From JAFIFT01 sp020051095 (lineage in GTDB: Bacteria; Pseudomonadota; Gammaproteobacteria; Legionellales; Legionellaceae): 64,000 bases of DNA. A model generated the notes under the pieces. It was not told the origin of the DNA. It saw only the letters and a list, made by a program, of their open reading frames with translations, and did no database searches. Below, one piece after another: positions 9,177 to 17,516 of this stretch. The stretch spans positions 101,674 through 165,673 of the forward strand of contig NZ_CAXMZT010000009.1 of NCBI RefSeq assembly GCF_964199965.1, in the 5' to 3' direction. Numbering within the stretch: the first letter of the stretch is position 1; the number at the start of each line of letters is the position of its first letter. The position numbers and the translations under genes are program-made.

Positions 9177-9637
9177 TCACTATTGACCTACTTAAAAACC
9201 ACCCAGCGAGCATACCAAGATGCGCAGAAATATGGCATGAGGTTTTAGGTAAAATCTGGATGCCAGAGATTGGAATTGAAGAAATTGAATCTTTGTATTA
9301 TGAAGAGCTGAAACCAGATATGCCACTGACTTACATTGCACTAGATGGTGAAATTCCTGTAGGTTCTTGCACATTGGAATTAAATGGTGGCATTCGGCCA
9401 GATTTAGGACCTTGGATTGGTGATTTGGTGGTTGATCAAAAATATCAAAAACAAGGGATCGGCAAGATGTTAATTGATGCCATCACAAACAAAGCCGCTG
9501 AGCTAGGATTTCACAAATTATATCTTTTTACATTTGATCCAACTATTACTGACTATTACACTCACCTAGGTTGGAAAAAAATCGGCATGGATGAGTTTAA
9601 ATCGAATCCTGTAACTGTGATGGAGGTAGTGTTATGA
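9173..9637 (+). CDS. GNAT N-acetyltransferase
   Basis: 154 residues. It has a standard GNAT core with the loop DLVVDQKYQKQGIGKMLID followed by the LYLFTFDP strand and a YTHLGWKKIG end, similar to general small-molecule acetyltransferases. It starts inside the previous stop (ATGA) and overlaps the next start in the same way, so it is an internal member of the tightly coupled operon. Acceptor unknown. Confidence 0.8.
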   Translation: MITIDLLKNHPASIPRCAEIWHEVLGKIWMPEIGIEEIESLYYEELKPDMPLTYIALDGEIPVGSCTLELNGGIRPDLGPWIGDLVVDQKYQKQGIGKMLIDAITNKAAELGFHKLYLFTFDPTITDYYTHLGWKKIGMDEFKSNPVTVMEVVL

Positions 9638-10527
9638 CCAACGCCGATCAACCATTCAACATCACACCTGATCTTGCGCATAAGCTCATAGCTGAGCAAT
9701 TTCCAGAATATGCTCATTTACCCATTACATCAGTTGAAAAACAAGGGCATGATAATCGTACCTATCGTTTAGGGCCGGACAGGTTAATCCGCATGCCAAC
9801 TGCGGAATCTTATGCTTTGAAAGTTCCTAAAGAACAAGCCTTATTACCGAAGCTAGTGTCCCACTTAACGGTCAGCATTCCTGTTCCAATTAAAATGGGT
9901 GCTGCTTCACAAGATTATCCATACCCATTCTCCATTTACAAATGGCTGGAAGGAGTGAGTATTAACCTTCTCGTTTTGAATCATGATTGCCTAGAAAAGC
10001 TTGCATTTGATTTAGTAAAGTTTTTAAAAGAGTTACAAAACATCGATGATGTCGATGGACCGGCTCCAGGCCAGCATAATTGGTGGCGTGGCGATCATGT
10101 CAGTGTTTACGATAAAGGTGCCCGAGAACAAATTTCAGAGCTATCAACTGTTATCAAAGAGGGTAAAGCGATAGATCTGTGGGAACGTGCCTGCAAGACA
10201 AAATGGGATAAACCTCCTGTATGGATTCACGGCGATTTTGCGATCGGTAATATGCTGCTTAAAAATAGCAAACTGTCCGCTATTATCGATTTTGGCGGTG
10301 TGGCTTTAGGTGATCCTGCTTGCGATCTGGTGATCGCATGGACTTTCCTTAAAGGAAAGGCACGCGACATCTTTGTCCAAGAGATGGATTTAGATGAGGA
10401 CACTTGGCTTCGCGCAAAAGCCTGGACCTTATGGAAGGCAACTTTTGAATTATGCCAGATAGCAGATAAAAACAGCCCTGAGGCACTTATACAAAAAAGA
10501 ATTATTGAGGATGTAATTGATGAATAA
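9634..10527 (+). CDS. APH-family phosphotransferase
   Basis: 297 residues covering a full protein-kinase-like antibiotic phosphotransferase. It has the catalytic loop HGDFAIGNML (catalytic Asp near residue 200), the metal site IIDFGGVALGDPACDL and an N-terminal nucleotide strand GHDNRTYRLG. This form is found in YcbJ/macrolide- and aminoglycoside-kinase-like proteins. The last 8 bp overlap the next gene. An O-phosphotransferase is well supported; which antibiotic or metabolite it modifies is not shown. Confidence 0.8.
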   Translation: MTNADQPFNITPDLAHKLIAEQFPEYAHLPITSVEKQGHDNRTYRLGPDRLIRMPTAESYALKVPKEQALLPKLVSHLTVSIPVPIKMGAASQDYPYPFSIYKWLEGVSINLLVLNHDCLEKLAFDLVKFLKELQNIDDVDGPAPGQHNWWRGDHVSVYDKGAREQISELSTVIKEGKAIDLWERACKTKWDKPPVWIHGDFAIGNMLLKNSKLSAIIDFGGVALGDPACDLVIAWTFLKGKARDIFVQEMDLDEDTWLRAKAWTLWKATFELCQIADKNSPEALIQKRIIEDVIDE

Positions 10528-11017
10528 AGATTCAAATACTAAAACCCTCGACACCTATCTTGGGGAGCTATCTGGTGAAATAAACAAACTCTATGGATAC
10601 GTCAAAATAGCCGGTGATAATTTTGGTGAACCAGCCATTAATTCTGGTCCATGTGGTCCATTTGCCAATGCTTTTTTCAAGCTATGGAATCTGAAATTTA
10701 CTGAAAAAGTAAATATCGTGTTTATTATGGTTAAAAAATCTGAAGAGTGCTGGCACGTTCTTATACGTTTACCCAATGGGTCGCTTTATGATGGAGGCCT
10801 TGGGGTTCATAGCGAAGAAAAGTATGGCGATAAATTTGATATAGAGGACATGATTGAATATGACATAGAACTTTTAGAAAAACGTTCCTGTGGCTTAGGT
10901 CGCGAATACCCGCGTTATTGCCCCAGCTTCTCGATAAATGCCGTCGAAGATTTGATAGAAAAGTATTTGAATCTCATTGACGAAATGGAGGTACAGCATG
11001 CAAGTAGAACTAATTAA
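10520..11017 (+). CDS. Unknown operon protein with possible Cys-His-Asp hydrolase-like motifs
   Basis: 165 residues from ATG 10520, which overlaps the APH stop. No family is recognised. A SGPCGPFANAFFKLW segment carries a Cys at a helix start, and a later CWHVLIRLPNGSLYDGG segment carries His and Asp on adjacent strands. This order occurs in papain/transglutaminase-type folds. That reading is tentative. It sits between an APH and a GNAT and overlaps the latter by 20 bp, so it belongs to the same pathway by position. Confidence 0.55.
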   Translation: MNKDSNTKTLDTYLGELSGEINKLYGYVKIAGDNFGEPAINSGPCGPFANAFFKLWNLKFTEKVNIVFIMVKKSEECWHVLIRLPNGSLYDGGLGVHSEEKYGDKFDIEDMIEYDIELLEKRSCGLGREYPRYCPSFSINAVEDLIEKYLNLIDEMEVQHASRTN

Positions 11018-11507
11018 AGCCACCATAGAGCAGAAGCCATTGTTGGCGAATCTATTAGAGTTATACGCCTACGACTTCACAGAGTTTTGTGACTTTGATA
11101 TTGGTGATGATGGTTTTTATGGATATGAGCGCCTGCCTTTGTATTGGACAGAGTCTACTCGCTTTCCCTATTTGATTTACGTTGACAAAAAAATAGCCGG
11201 GTTTATTTTGGTGCAAAAGGGATCCCCTATCTCGGATGATACGACGGTTTGGGATATTTCTGAATTTTTTGTCATGAAAAAATACAAGCGACAGGGTGTT
11301 GGTACTGCAGCCGTTCTTAAGATATGGGAGCAATTTAAAGGCCAATGGCAAGTCAGAGTATTAGTGGGCAATCACATAGCCTGTTCATTTTGGCTGCAGG
11401 CAATTAAAAAATTCATTTCAGTAACACCTGCTAAAACTGAGGCAACTATTAAAGGAGAGGACTGGGTTATTTACGCATTTGAATCAAAAAATAGGAGTGG
11501 CATATGA
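10998..11507 (+). CDS. GNAT N-acetyltransferase
   Basis: 169 residues from ATG 10998, which has a good ATGGAGG ribosome site inside the previous gene; the upstream in-frame TTG is unlikely. GNAT features are a FFVMKKYKRQGVGTAAV acetyl-CoA loop and a WQVRVLVGN strand. The substrate-side N-terminus (YAYDFTEFCDFDIGDDG) is acidic, as in acetyltransferases acting on basic amines. Its end overlaps the next start by 4 bp. Confidence 0.78.
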   Translation: MQVELIKATIEQKPLLANLLELYAYDFTEFCDFDIGDDGFYGYERLPLYWTESTRFPYLIYVDKKIAGFILVQKGSPISDDTTVWDISEFFVMKKYKRQGVGTAAVLKIWEQFKGQWQVRVLVGNHIACSFWLQAIKKFISVTPAKTEATIKGEDWVIYAFESKNRSGI

Positions 11508-12274
11508 ACGCTCCATTAATAAATTTATACCGCCAAGCCGAGGATTATTTTTTCAGAGGCATTTCCTCAAAATGCATGGATCCAGGCGACGGCGCTCATG
11601 CCTACATGACCGGTGGCGCCGAACTAAATTTTATTTACATTACAAAAAACACAAACGCTCTGGATAAAGTCTTAATCCAAGGAAAGGAGTTTTTCGACCA
11701 GAATACCCTTTCTTTTGATGTGATCATTCCACAAGAATTGTGCACACCTCAAATGGCAGATGTTTTAACCACAATGGGTTATCCCCAGAAAAGCAAATCA
11801 GTTTCAATGGTTGTGGATTTAGATAAATTTTCATTTGCCCAAACTGCGAGTTTAGATGATGAAACTATTATCAAAGCGAATGATGATCAATTAAATGACT
11901 GGATGATGCCATTGATAGGCGCATTTGAATCTACTTTTGAAATTTGTTCGATCTATGCAGCCACTCATGAAAATGCCTTCAAAAGGAATATTAATCTTCG
12001 CCATTTCAGCTTATACAAACAGGAAAAACCAATCGCATCAATTATCCTATCAATGCACGACAACACCATTGCAAGGATAGACGATGTGGGTACCCTGCCT
12101 GAGTTTCAAGGCAAAGGATATGCTAGCGCGCTCATGCGTTATGTGCTATCAGAAGCCAAAAGATTAGGCGCATACCATTGCTTTTTAGAATCATCCGATT
12201 CAGGGCTTGGGGTCTATCAAAAACTTGGGTTTGAACCTCTGTTTAAAAACAATATTTATTCGAGGAAAGCATGA
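11504..12274 (+). CDS. GNAT acetyltransferase with long N-terminal region
   Basis: 256 residues. The C-terminal half (about 135-256) is a GNAT domain with the loop VGTLPEFQGKGYASALM and the ending YQKLGFEPLF. The first ~130 residues look like a degenerate second GNAT-like or substrate-recognition domain with no acetyl-CoA loop. ATGA overlap with the gene before; a 25-bp gap separates it from the spectinomycin-kinase-like gene after it. Confidence 0.75.
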   Translation: MNAPLINLYRQAEDYFFRGISSKCMDPGDGAHAYMTGGAELNFIYITKNTNALDKVLIQGKEFFDQNTLSFDVIIPQELCTPQMADVLTTMGYPQKSKSVSMVVDLDKFSFAQTASLDDETIIKANDDQLNDWMMPLIGAFESTFEICSIYAATHENAFKRNINLRHFSLYKQEKPIASIILSMHDNTIARIDDVGTLPEFQGKGYASALMRYVLSEAKRLGAYHCFLESSDSGLGVYQKLGFEPLFKNNIYSRKA

Positions 12275-12299
12275 GTGCTGATATTGGGGTACAAAGACG

Positions 12300-13319
12300 A
12301 TGCTAACAAAACCTGGCCTTAAAGATGAAAAAATCATTGCGTGTTTACGGGATGCGTATGGATTGACTGTGGAAAAGATAGCGTTTCTGCCTCTTGGCGC
12401 TGATTTCAATACAGCTGTTTATCAGGTCACGACAAGCAGCCAAGTGGATTACTTTCTAAAGTTACGACGCGGTGAATTTATTGATGCTTCAGTTTCAGCT
12501 CCTAAATATCTTGCTGACTTGGGTATCAAGCAAGTGATCCCGCCTCTTGCAACCAAGACAAGGCAACTTTGGACAAGCTTGGCATCCTTCAAGGCGATTC
12601 TCTACCCTTATGTCGAGGGTCGTAATGGCGTAGAAGCCAAACTATCAGAAGATCAGTGGGTTCAATTTGGGGCGGCCATTAAAAAGCTTCACAGCACCGA
12701 TATTCCAAACGCCCTAACAAGTGGCACACCACGGGAAGTATTTTCTTCCAAATGGCGAGAAACCGTCAAAGCATTTCTTATGCGCATTGAAAATGAGGTT
12801 TTTGAAGAGCCTGTTGCTGTAAAAATGGCATTGTTCCTGAAATCCAAAAGTAGCGAAATACTTAAACTTGTTGAGCGCGCTGAAAAGCTTGCGGCAACGA
12901 TCCAAAAACAGCCCCTCGAATATATTTTATGCCATGCAGATATCCATGGCTGGAACTTGATTGTTGATAAAGAAGGAGCCCTTTATATTGTTGACTGGGA
13001 TACCCTCATCTTTGCCCCCAAAGAACGTGATTTGATGTTTGTCGGCGCTGGTATTTGGGACAGCGGTCTAACCGCGACTGAAGAGGAATCACTATTTTAT
13101 CAGGGCTATGGCCAAACAAAGATAAATCAGGATGCCATTTGCTACTATCGTTTTGAACGTATTATTCAGGACATCGGCGACTATTGTGAATACATCTTTC
13201 TGTCTGATGAAGGAGGTGACGACAGGATGCAATGCTTTGAACACTTACAGCCCGTTTTTCTTCCGAATGGTGCAATAGAGAGAGCTTGTCAGTCCGACAA
13301 GACGAGGGAGATTTTATGA
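12300..13319 (+). CDS. APH(9)-like spectinomycin phosphotransferase homologue
   Basis: 339 residues. It matches the layout of APH(9)-Ia, the spectinomycin kinase described from Legionella pneumophila: near-identical order of HADIHGWNLIV (catalytic Asp near 214), YIVDWDTLIFAPKERDLMF, and YYRFERIIQDI near the end. The family phosphorylates the C9 hydroxyl of spectinomycin. Divergence from the remembered reference is substantial, so spectinomycin activity is likely in type but not certain. Its last codons overlap the region of the next gene's start. Confidence 0.72.
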   Translation: MLTKPGLKDEKIIACLRDAYGLTVEKIAFLPLGADFNTAVYQVTTSSQVDYFLKLRRGEFIDASVSAPKYLADLGIKQVIPPLATKTRQLWTSLASFKAILYPYVEGRNGVEAKLSEDQWVQFGAAIKKLHSTDIPNALTSGTPREVFSSKWRETVKAFLMRIENEVFEEPVAVKMALFLKSKSSEILKLVERAEKLAATIQKQPLEYILCHADIHGWNLIVDKEGALYIVDWDTLIFAPKERDLMFVGAGIWDSGLTATEEESLFYQGYGQTKINQDAICYYRFERIIQDIGDYCEYIFLSDEGGDDRMQCFEHLQPVFLPNGAIERACQSDKTREIL

Positions 13320-14326
13320 AATTATATTTTATAGGTGGTGCCAGTGGCAGTGGTAAAACGGCAGTAATGCCCAATTTAAAAGAACTTTTGGGAGATAGTA
13401 TCGCTGTTTATGATTTTGACGATATTGGTGTACCCGACGCTGCTGATAAAAAATGGCGCCAAGAATCCACCGAGAAGTGGCTACAAAAATTATTTAGCGA
13501 TGGCAAAGATGCCTGCTTGCTTGGTCAAATTGTTTTAGGGGAAATACTGGCATGCCCTTCCGCAAAACAGATAGATAAAGTCAATTTCTGTCTTTTGGAT
13601 GTGAGCGATTTCGAACGTATTCAACGCCTCAAAAAACGTAATACTTATGGCCTTGATCAAAACATGTTGAATTGGTCGTCTTGGCTTCGCATGCATCACC
13701 AAGACCCACAGTGGATGCAGCATGTGCTACTCGATGATTGTTGGCATGGACTGGATTTTAGTGTTTTGGGTCAACTTGTGACTTGGAATAGCAAAGCATT
13801 TGTTAAAGCCTTGGACACAACAAGATTGACAATAAATCAGGTTGCGGAGTCTATCGCTAATTGGATTAATCAGAAAAATAGTCATAATGGAGAGCCAATA
13901 CCAAACAGCACATACAAAGTAATCGTAGATCACAACCCCAGTCAGGCTGATAATGATGCTTTGGTGGAAGGACTTGTTGTTCATTATGAACGCCTAATAG
14001 TCGAGCCAAGAGACAAAGAGTTTTCAGTGTTTTTAAAAAATGACTTGGGCGAGATTTTCGGCGGCATACAAGCGCATTTTGATACCGAGCAAGTATATGT
14101 TGAAGTGTTATGGGTTGATGAAAAACTCAGAAAACAAGGTTATGGTACAAAATTAATAAATGCAGCAGAGCAAGAAGCTGTTAAGCATGGCTGTGTTTTT
14201 TCTATAACTGATACATGGTCCTTTCAAGCGGAAGAATTTTATTTGAAGAATGGTTATGAACCTATGGGCGAGATAAAAAAATATTGGCGTGAACATTCAA
14301 GAATTTTTCTTAGGAAGGCATTATGA
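13316..14326 (+). CDS. P-loop kinase-GNAT fusion (reverse order of the 6063 gene)
   Basis: 336 residues from ATG 13316, which has a GAGGGAG site; the upstream in-frame TTG is rejected. The N-terminus is a kinase-like domain with Walker A GGASGSGKT at residues 7-15 and no APH motifs. From about 210 a GNAT domain follows, with LWVDEKLRKQGYGTKLI and the end FYLKNGYEPMG. The domain order is opposite to the 6063 gene, so fusion of these two activities arose more than once, or by swapping, within one operon. Confidence 0.75.
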   Translation: MKLYFIGGASGSGKTAVMPNLKELLGDSIAVYDFDDIGVPDAADKKWRQESTEKWLQKLFSDGKDACLLGQIVLGEILACPSAKQIDKVNFCLLDVSDFERIQRLKKRNTYGLDQNMLNWSSWLRMHHQDPQWMQHVLLDDCWHGLDFSVLGQLVTWNSKAFVKALDTTRLTINQVAESIANWINQKNSHNGEPIPNSTYKVIVDHNPSQADNDALVEGLVVHYERLIVEPRDKEFSVFLKNDLGEIFGGIQAHFDTEQVYVEVLWVDEKLRKQGYGTKLINAAEQEAVKHGCVFSITDTWSFQAEEFYLKNGYEPMGEIKKYWREHSRIFLRKAL

Positions 14327-14745
14327 GCTTCGATATCGTTATCAGCAGTGAAAAAGAAACGCAGTTTGTAGATGATGAAATTGTTGCCTTCAATAAAAGC
14401 CACGCTCCGTTTACACAGGACAACGATTTTGTGAGTTTAAATTTTCACATCAAGAATGAGAACGGCCTTGTAATAGCCGGGATCAACTCATTAATGTATT
14501 GCTGGGGCATGCTCTATATTGATGTTTTGTTTGTTGATGAGCGTCATCGTGGTCAACAACTTGGAAACCTTTTGCTGAGAAAGGTTGAGGCTGAAGCCAA
14601 ATCAATGGGGGCTAGTCTTTCGCATTTAGATACATTTGATTGGCAGGCTAAGGATTTTTATTTGAAACAAGGATACGAGGTGTTTGGTATTCTTGAAGGT
14701 TGCCCAGAGGGGCATAAACGATATTACCTGAAAAAGGTTTTGTAG
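14323..14745 (+). CDS. GNAT N-acetyltransferase (small)
   Basis: 140 residues. It closely resembles the GNAT half of the preceding fusion: both share the VLxVDExxRxQ-xG loop (here LFVDERHRGQQLGNLLL), the DTFDWQAKDFYLKQGYE strand and a -RxYLKK-L ending. A local duplication is likely. ATGA overlap with the gene before; the next gene starts directly after its stop. Confidence 0.78.
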   Translation: MSFDIVISSEKETQFVDDEIVAFNKSHAPFTQDNDFVSLNFHIKNENGLVIAGINSLMYCWGMLYIDVLFVDERHRGQQLGNLLLRKVEAEAKSMGASLSHLDTFDWQAKDFYLKQGYEVFGILEGCPEGHKRYYLKKVL

Positions 14746-15657
14746 ATGATACCAGACAATCGAGACTCAATAAAAAAAGGCGATACGATTGGCCTCATTG
14801 CCCCGTCAAGCCCACTTTCTCCAGGACTGCTTGAAGCCTCAATTGCTTACTTTGAAAAAGAAGGATTTAAAATAAAAATTGGTAAAAATATTCAAAAGGC
14901 TGAGCTTTTTTCTGCGGGAACAGATGAGCAGCGTGCTGACGATATCATGAATTTTTTCAAAGACTCGGATGTGTCAGCTATAATCACGACTAATGGTGGC
15001 ACCTGCTCTATTAGAACCTTGCCTTTGCTAGACTATGATGTTATTCGCAAGAACCCTAAACCAATAATCGGCTATAGTGACGCTACGGCTTTGCAGCTAG
15101 GGATATATTTTAAAACTGGGGGCATATCTTTTACAGGTTTCAATTGCAGTGATATCAAAGAGGGAGCAATAGATCGTAGGATATTAAGTACTTTAACACA
15201 CTGTTTAAATGAAGAAAGCTATTCCATTCATGGAGGAGCAACCATTAATCATGGTAGCGTTACAGCACCTCTGATCGGTGGAAATTTAATGTGTTTGCTA
15301 AATCTCATGGGTACACCTTATCAACCAGATTTTTCTAATAAGATATTATTGATTGAGGATGTAGGAATTGAGCCTTACATTGTGGAAGGAATGTTTTCGC
15401 AATTGTATGTTGCAGGGATATTAAACAATTTATCAGGTGTTGTTATTGGAACTTTCACTGAATGTACAGCCCGGCATTTTTCAGCCCAAGCTGGCACAAC
15501 AGAAGATATTATTGATTTTTGGTGTAAGCGAATTAATGTGCCATGTATAAGGAATTTTTCATATGGCCATATAGAAAGCAGGTATGTTGTACCGATTGGG
15601 CAGATGGCAACATTAGATGCGACAAATTGCAAATTGGATATCCATTTTGACAAATAA
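14746..15657 (+). CDS. S66-family peptidase (LD-carboxypeptidase/MccF-like)
   Basis: 303 residues, full length for the family. The catalytic triad is readable: Ser111 in IGYSDAT, Glu204 in LLIEDVG and His275 in FSYGHIESRY, with the TTNGGT oxyanion strand before the serine. Known members are LdcA, which trims peptidoglycan tetrapeptides, and MccF, which cleaves processed microcin C and gives immunity. The surrounding GNAT and kinase genes favour an MccF-like resistance role over cell-wall recycling, but the sequence alone does not decide. Its end overlaps the next ORF by about 40 bp. Confidence 0.82.
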   Translation: MIPDNRDSIKKGDTIGLIAPSSPLSPGLLEASIAYFEKEGFKIKIGKNIQKAELFSAGTDEQRADDIMNFFKDSDVSAIITTNGGTCSIRTLPLLDYDVIRKNPKPIIGYSDATALQLGIYFKTGGISFTGFNCSDIKEGAIDRRILSTLTHCLNEESYSIHGGATINHGSVTAPLIGGNLMCLLNLMGTPYQPDFSNKILLIEDVGIEPYIVEGMFSQLYVAGILNNLSGVVIGTFTECTARHFSAQAGTTEDIIDFWCKRINVPCIRNFSYGHIESRYVVPIGQMATLDATNCKLDIHFDK

Positions 15658-16624
15658 ACAACACTCACATGATCAAATAATCCTTTGGGCCAAAAATATT
15701 CTTGGCTCAAATATGCTTGATACAGAAATTGTCGTACAAACACCTTGGTCAAGTGTTTTAAGAATTAGCACACCCGAAGGTCCATTTTATCTTAAGCAAA
15801 CGCCACCCACTCTATTTATCGAAGTTGATATCCTTCAAAAATACCGCAACTTATGCAAAATAACTGATATCCCAGAAGTCATTGCAGAGAACAAAAATTT
15901 ACACTGCTTTTTAATGAAGGAGTGCGGAGATGCAACACTGCGCACTTTGTTTGATGGGCATCTCAAGATTGATCTGTTAGTTCAGGGCCTGCAAGTTTAC
16001 AATGCTATGCAAAGGGCAACAGTGCCACATGTTGCTGTGTTTATTCAAGCCGGTGTGCCAGACTGGCGCCTTAAACAATTTCCAACTTTGTATCAAGATC
16101 TCGTTGGCAATGAATCTTTTTTAACGGTTAATGGATTAGAGACGTCACAGATTAAGATATTACAAGATGCAATGATGAGTCTAGAGGCACTATGCCAAGA
16201 GCTTTCAAGTTATGGGATACCAGAATGTCTTAATCATTCTGATTTCCACGAGAATAATATGTTATTCAGTAGCACCACAAAAAAAATTAGTATTATCGAT
16301 CTGGGTGAAACGGCTATCAATCATCCATTCTTCTCCCTTGCTGCTTTCCTTAAAATTCCAGGCAATCGCTATAAAGTACCAATGGACTCCACAGACTATC
16401 ACATACTTCATGATACCTGTTTTCAGGGATGGCTGTCCTCTAATGAGGATTTACAAAAAGCAGTAGAACTTACCGAAAAGTTGCTCCCCATCTATTTGCT
16501 TTTTGCACATATGCGGTTAGTTAATGCAACGTGCCCTATTGCACTTGGTACTATTCCGCGGATGAATAATCGTGTTAAAGAAGCTTTTCTGTGGTTTATA
16601 AAAAATCTCAGAACTATCCGTTAA
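15617..16624 (+). CDS. APH-family phosphotransferase, last gene of operon
   Basis: 335 residues if it starts at ATG 15617 inside the peptidase gene; TTG 15647 would give 325 and fits the usual APH N-terminus about as well. The catalytic loop is NHSDFHENNML (Asp near 208), followed by IIDLGETAINHPFFSL for metal binding. The loop form is closer to homoserine/hydroxylysine-kinase-like APH members. It ends the plus-strand operon, facing the prpA gene 40 bp away. Confidence 0.75.
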   Translation: MRQIANWISILTNKQHSHDQIILWAKNILGSNMLDTEIVVQTPWSSVLRISTPEGPFYLKQTPPTLFIEVDILQKYRNLCKITDIPEVIAENKNLHCFLMKECGDATLRTLFDGHLKIDLLVQGLQVYNAMQRATVPHVAVFIQAGVPDWRLKQFPTLYQDLVGNESFLTVNGLETSQIKILQDAMMSLEALCQELSSYGIPECLNHSDFHENNMLFSSTTKKISIIDLGETAINHPFFSLAAFLKIPGNRYKVPMDSTDYHILHDTCFQGWLSSNEDLQKAVELTEKLLPIYLLFAHMRLVNATCPIALGTIPRMNNRVKEAFLWFIKNLRTIR

Positions 16625-16663
16625 CATTTCAGTGGTAAATCAAATTAATTGAGGCTAAATGTA

Positions 16664-17344
16664 TTAATATCTCCCTGTATACCTCACAACACACACAATA
16701 ACGCCGATAATTATAGCGTCAGTTACTTTATCAATTTTTATATTTCCCCAATTATCATTTTCGGCCCGCAATTCAAATGGATTAAATTCTTTTGATAAGG
16801 TCAGTTGTTTATATCTTCGTACAATAACCTCATTTTCTTCGTTAAGCTGTGCTGCAACTAAACTTCCTGGATGCAGTTCAGAATTGGGATCAATAATCAA
16901 AATATCATTAACTCTTAATTCAGGGTGCATACTCTCATCTTTCATTTTTAGAGCAAATGCATTTTCTCCAAGACGAGTACTAAGCTCAGAAGAAATCGGT
17001 ATAAAGCTTATTTCATCTGAATTATGTTCGTTCCTAACCCTTTGAATGAATCCTTTAGGATCGCAGGCTTGTTGATGATCGAGCATTGGAACCAATGACC
17101 CTAATCCTGGAATTTTTTTTGGACGTTTCTCATCGGTTAGGCACATCAAATAAGCAGGTGAAATATCTAGTGCTCTAGCAAGTTGTTTTATTTCTTCAGG
17201 CCCTGGAGTTCTATCACCTCGCTCCCAATTGCTAATTCTTGATTGTTTAAGATCATCAGTTAACTCCTCAAGGGCCTTTCTAGTTAATCCTTTTGCTATC
17301 CGTTCTTCTTGAATTCTTTGACCAATTTTTTCTTTTATATTCAT
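16664..17344 (-). CDS. prpA: S24/LexA-like phage-type repressor (PrpA-like)
   Basis: 226 residues from ATG 17344 (an upstream in-frame ATG at 17368 lacks a ribosome site). Residues 1-70 are an XRE helix-turn-helix (QSRISNWERGDRTPGPEEI); the C-terminal half is an S24 dimerisation domain with Ser in KDESMHPELRVND. The lysine expected for self-cleavage appears replaced by Arg (VIVRRY). Legionella integrative elements carry a prpA gene divergent from lvrA, as here, where it controls excision and transfer. Identity by position and domain; it probably binds the palindrome at 17430. Confidence 0.72.
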   Translation of the reverse strand: MNIKEKIGQRIQEERIAKGLTRKALEELTDDLKQSRISNWERGDRTPGPEEIKQLARALDISPAYLMCLTDEKRPKKIPGLGSLVPMLDHQQACDPKGFIQRVRNEHNSDEISFIPISSELSTRLGENAFALKMKDESMHPELRVNDILIIDPNSELHPGSLVAAQLNEENEVIVRRYKQLTLSKEFNPFELRAENDNWGNIKIDKVTDAIIIGVIVCVVRYTGRY

Positions 17345-17429
17345 ATTAACCAACCCTATTAATCCCATATTGTGAAAATATATATTGACAACGCACCGAA
17401 TGGTGGTAAATTAAAATAATTATTTACAC

Positions 17430-17443
17430 GAATCGTACGATTC
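17430..17443. promoter_or_regulatory. Candidate PrpA operator (perfect 14-bp palindrome)
   Basis: GAATCGTACGATTC is perfectly self-complementary and lies in the 172-bp gap between the repressor and lvrA. A degenerate second copy, GAAT..GTAC..GATT-like, is at 17489-17505 just before the lvrA ribosome site. Such pairs suit an S24-type dimer repressing the divergent lvr/tra transcript and itself. Confidence 0.5.
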
Positions 17444-17516
17444 AAGTAGTAGTTAATAGTAAATATACCATATAAAAAAAATAATAACGAATTTGTACAC
17501 GGATTGAGAGTGAATA

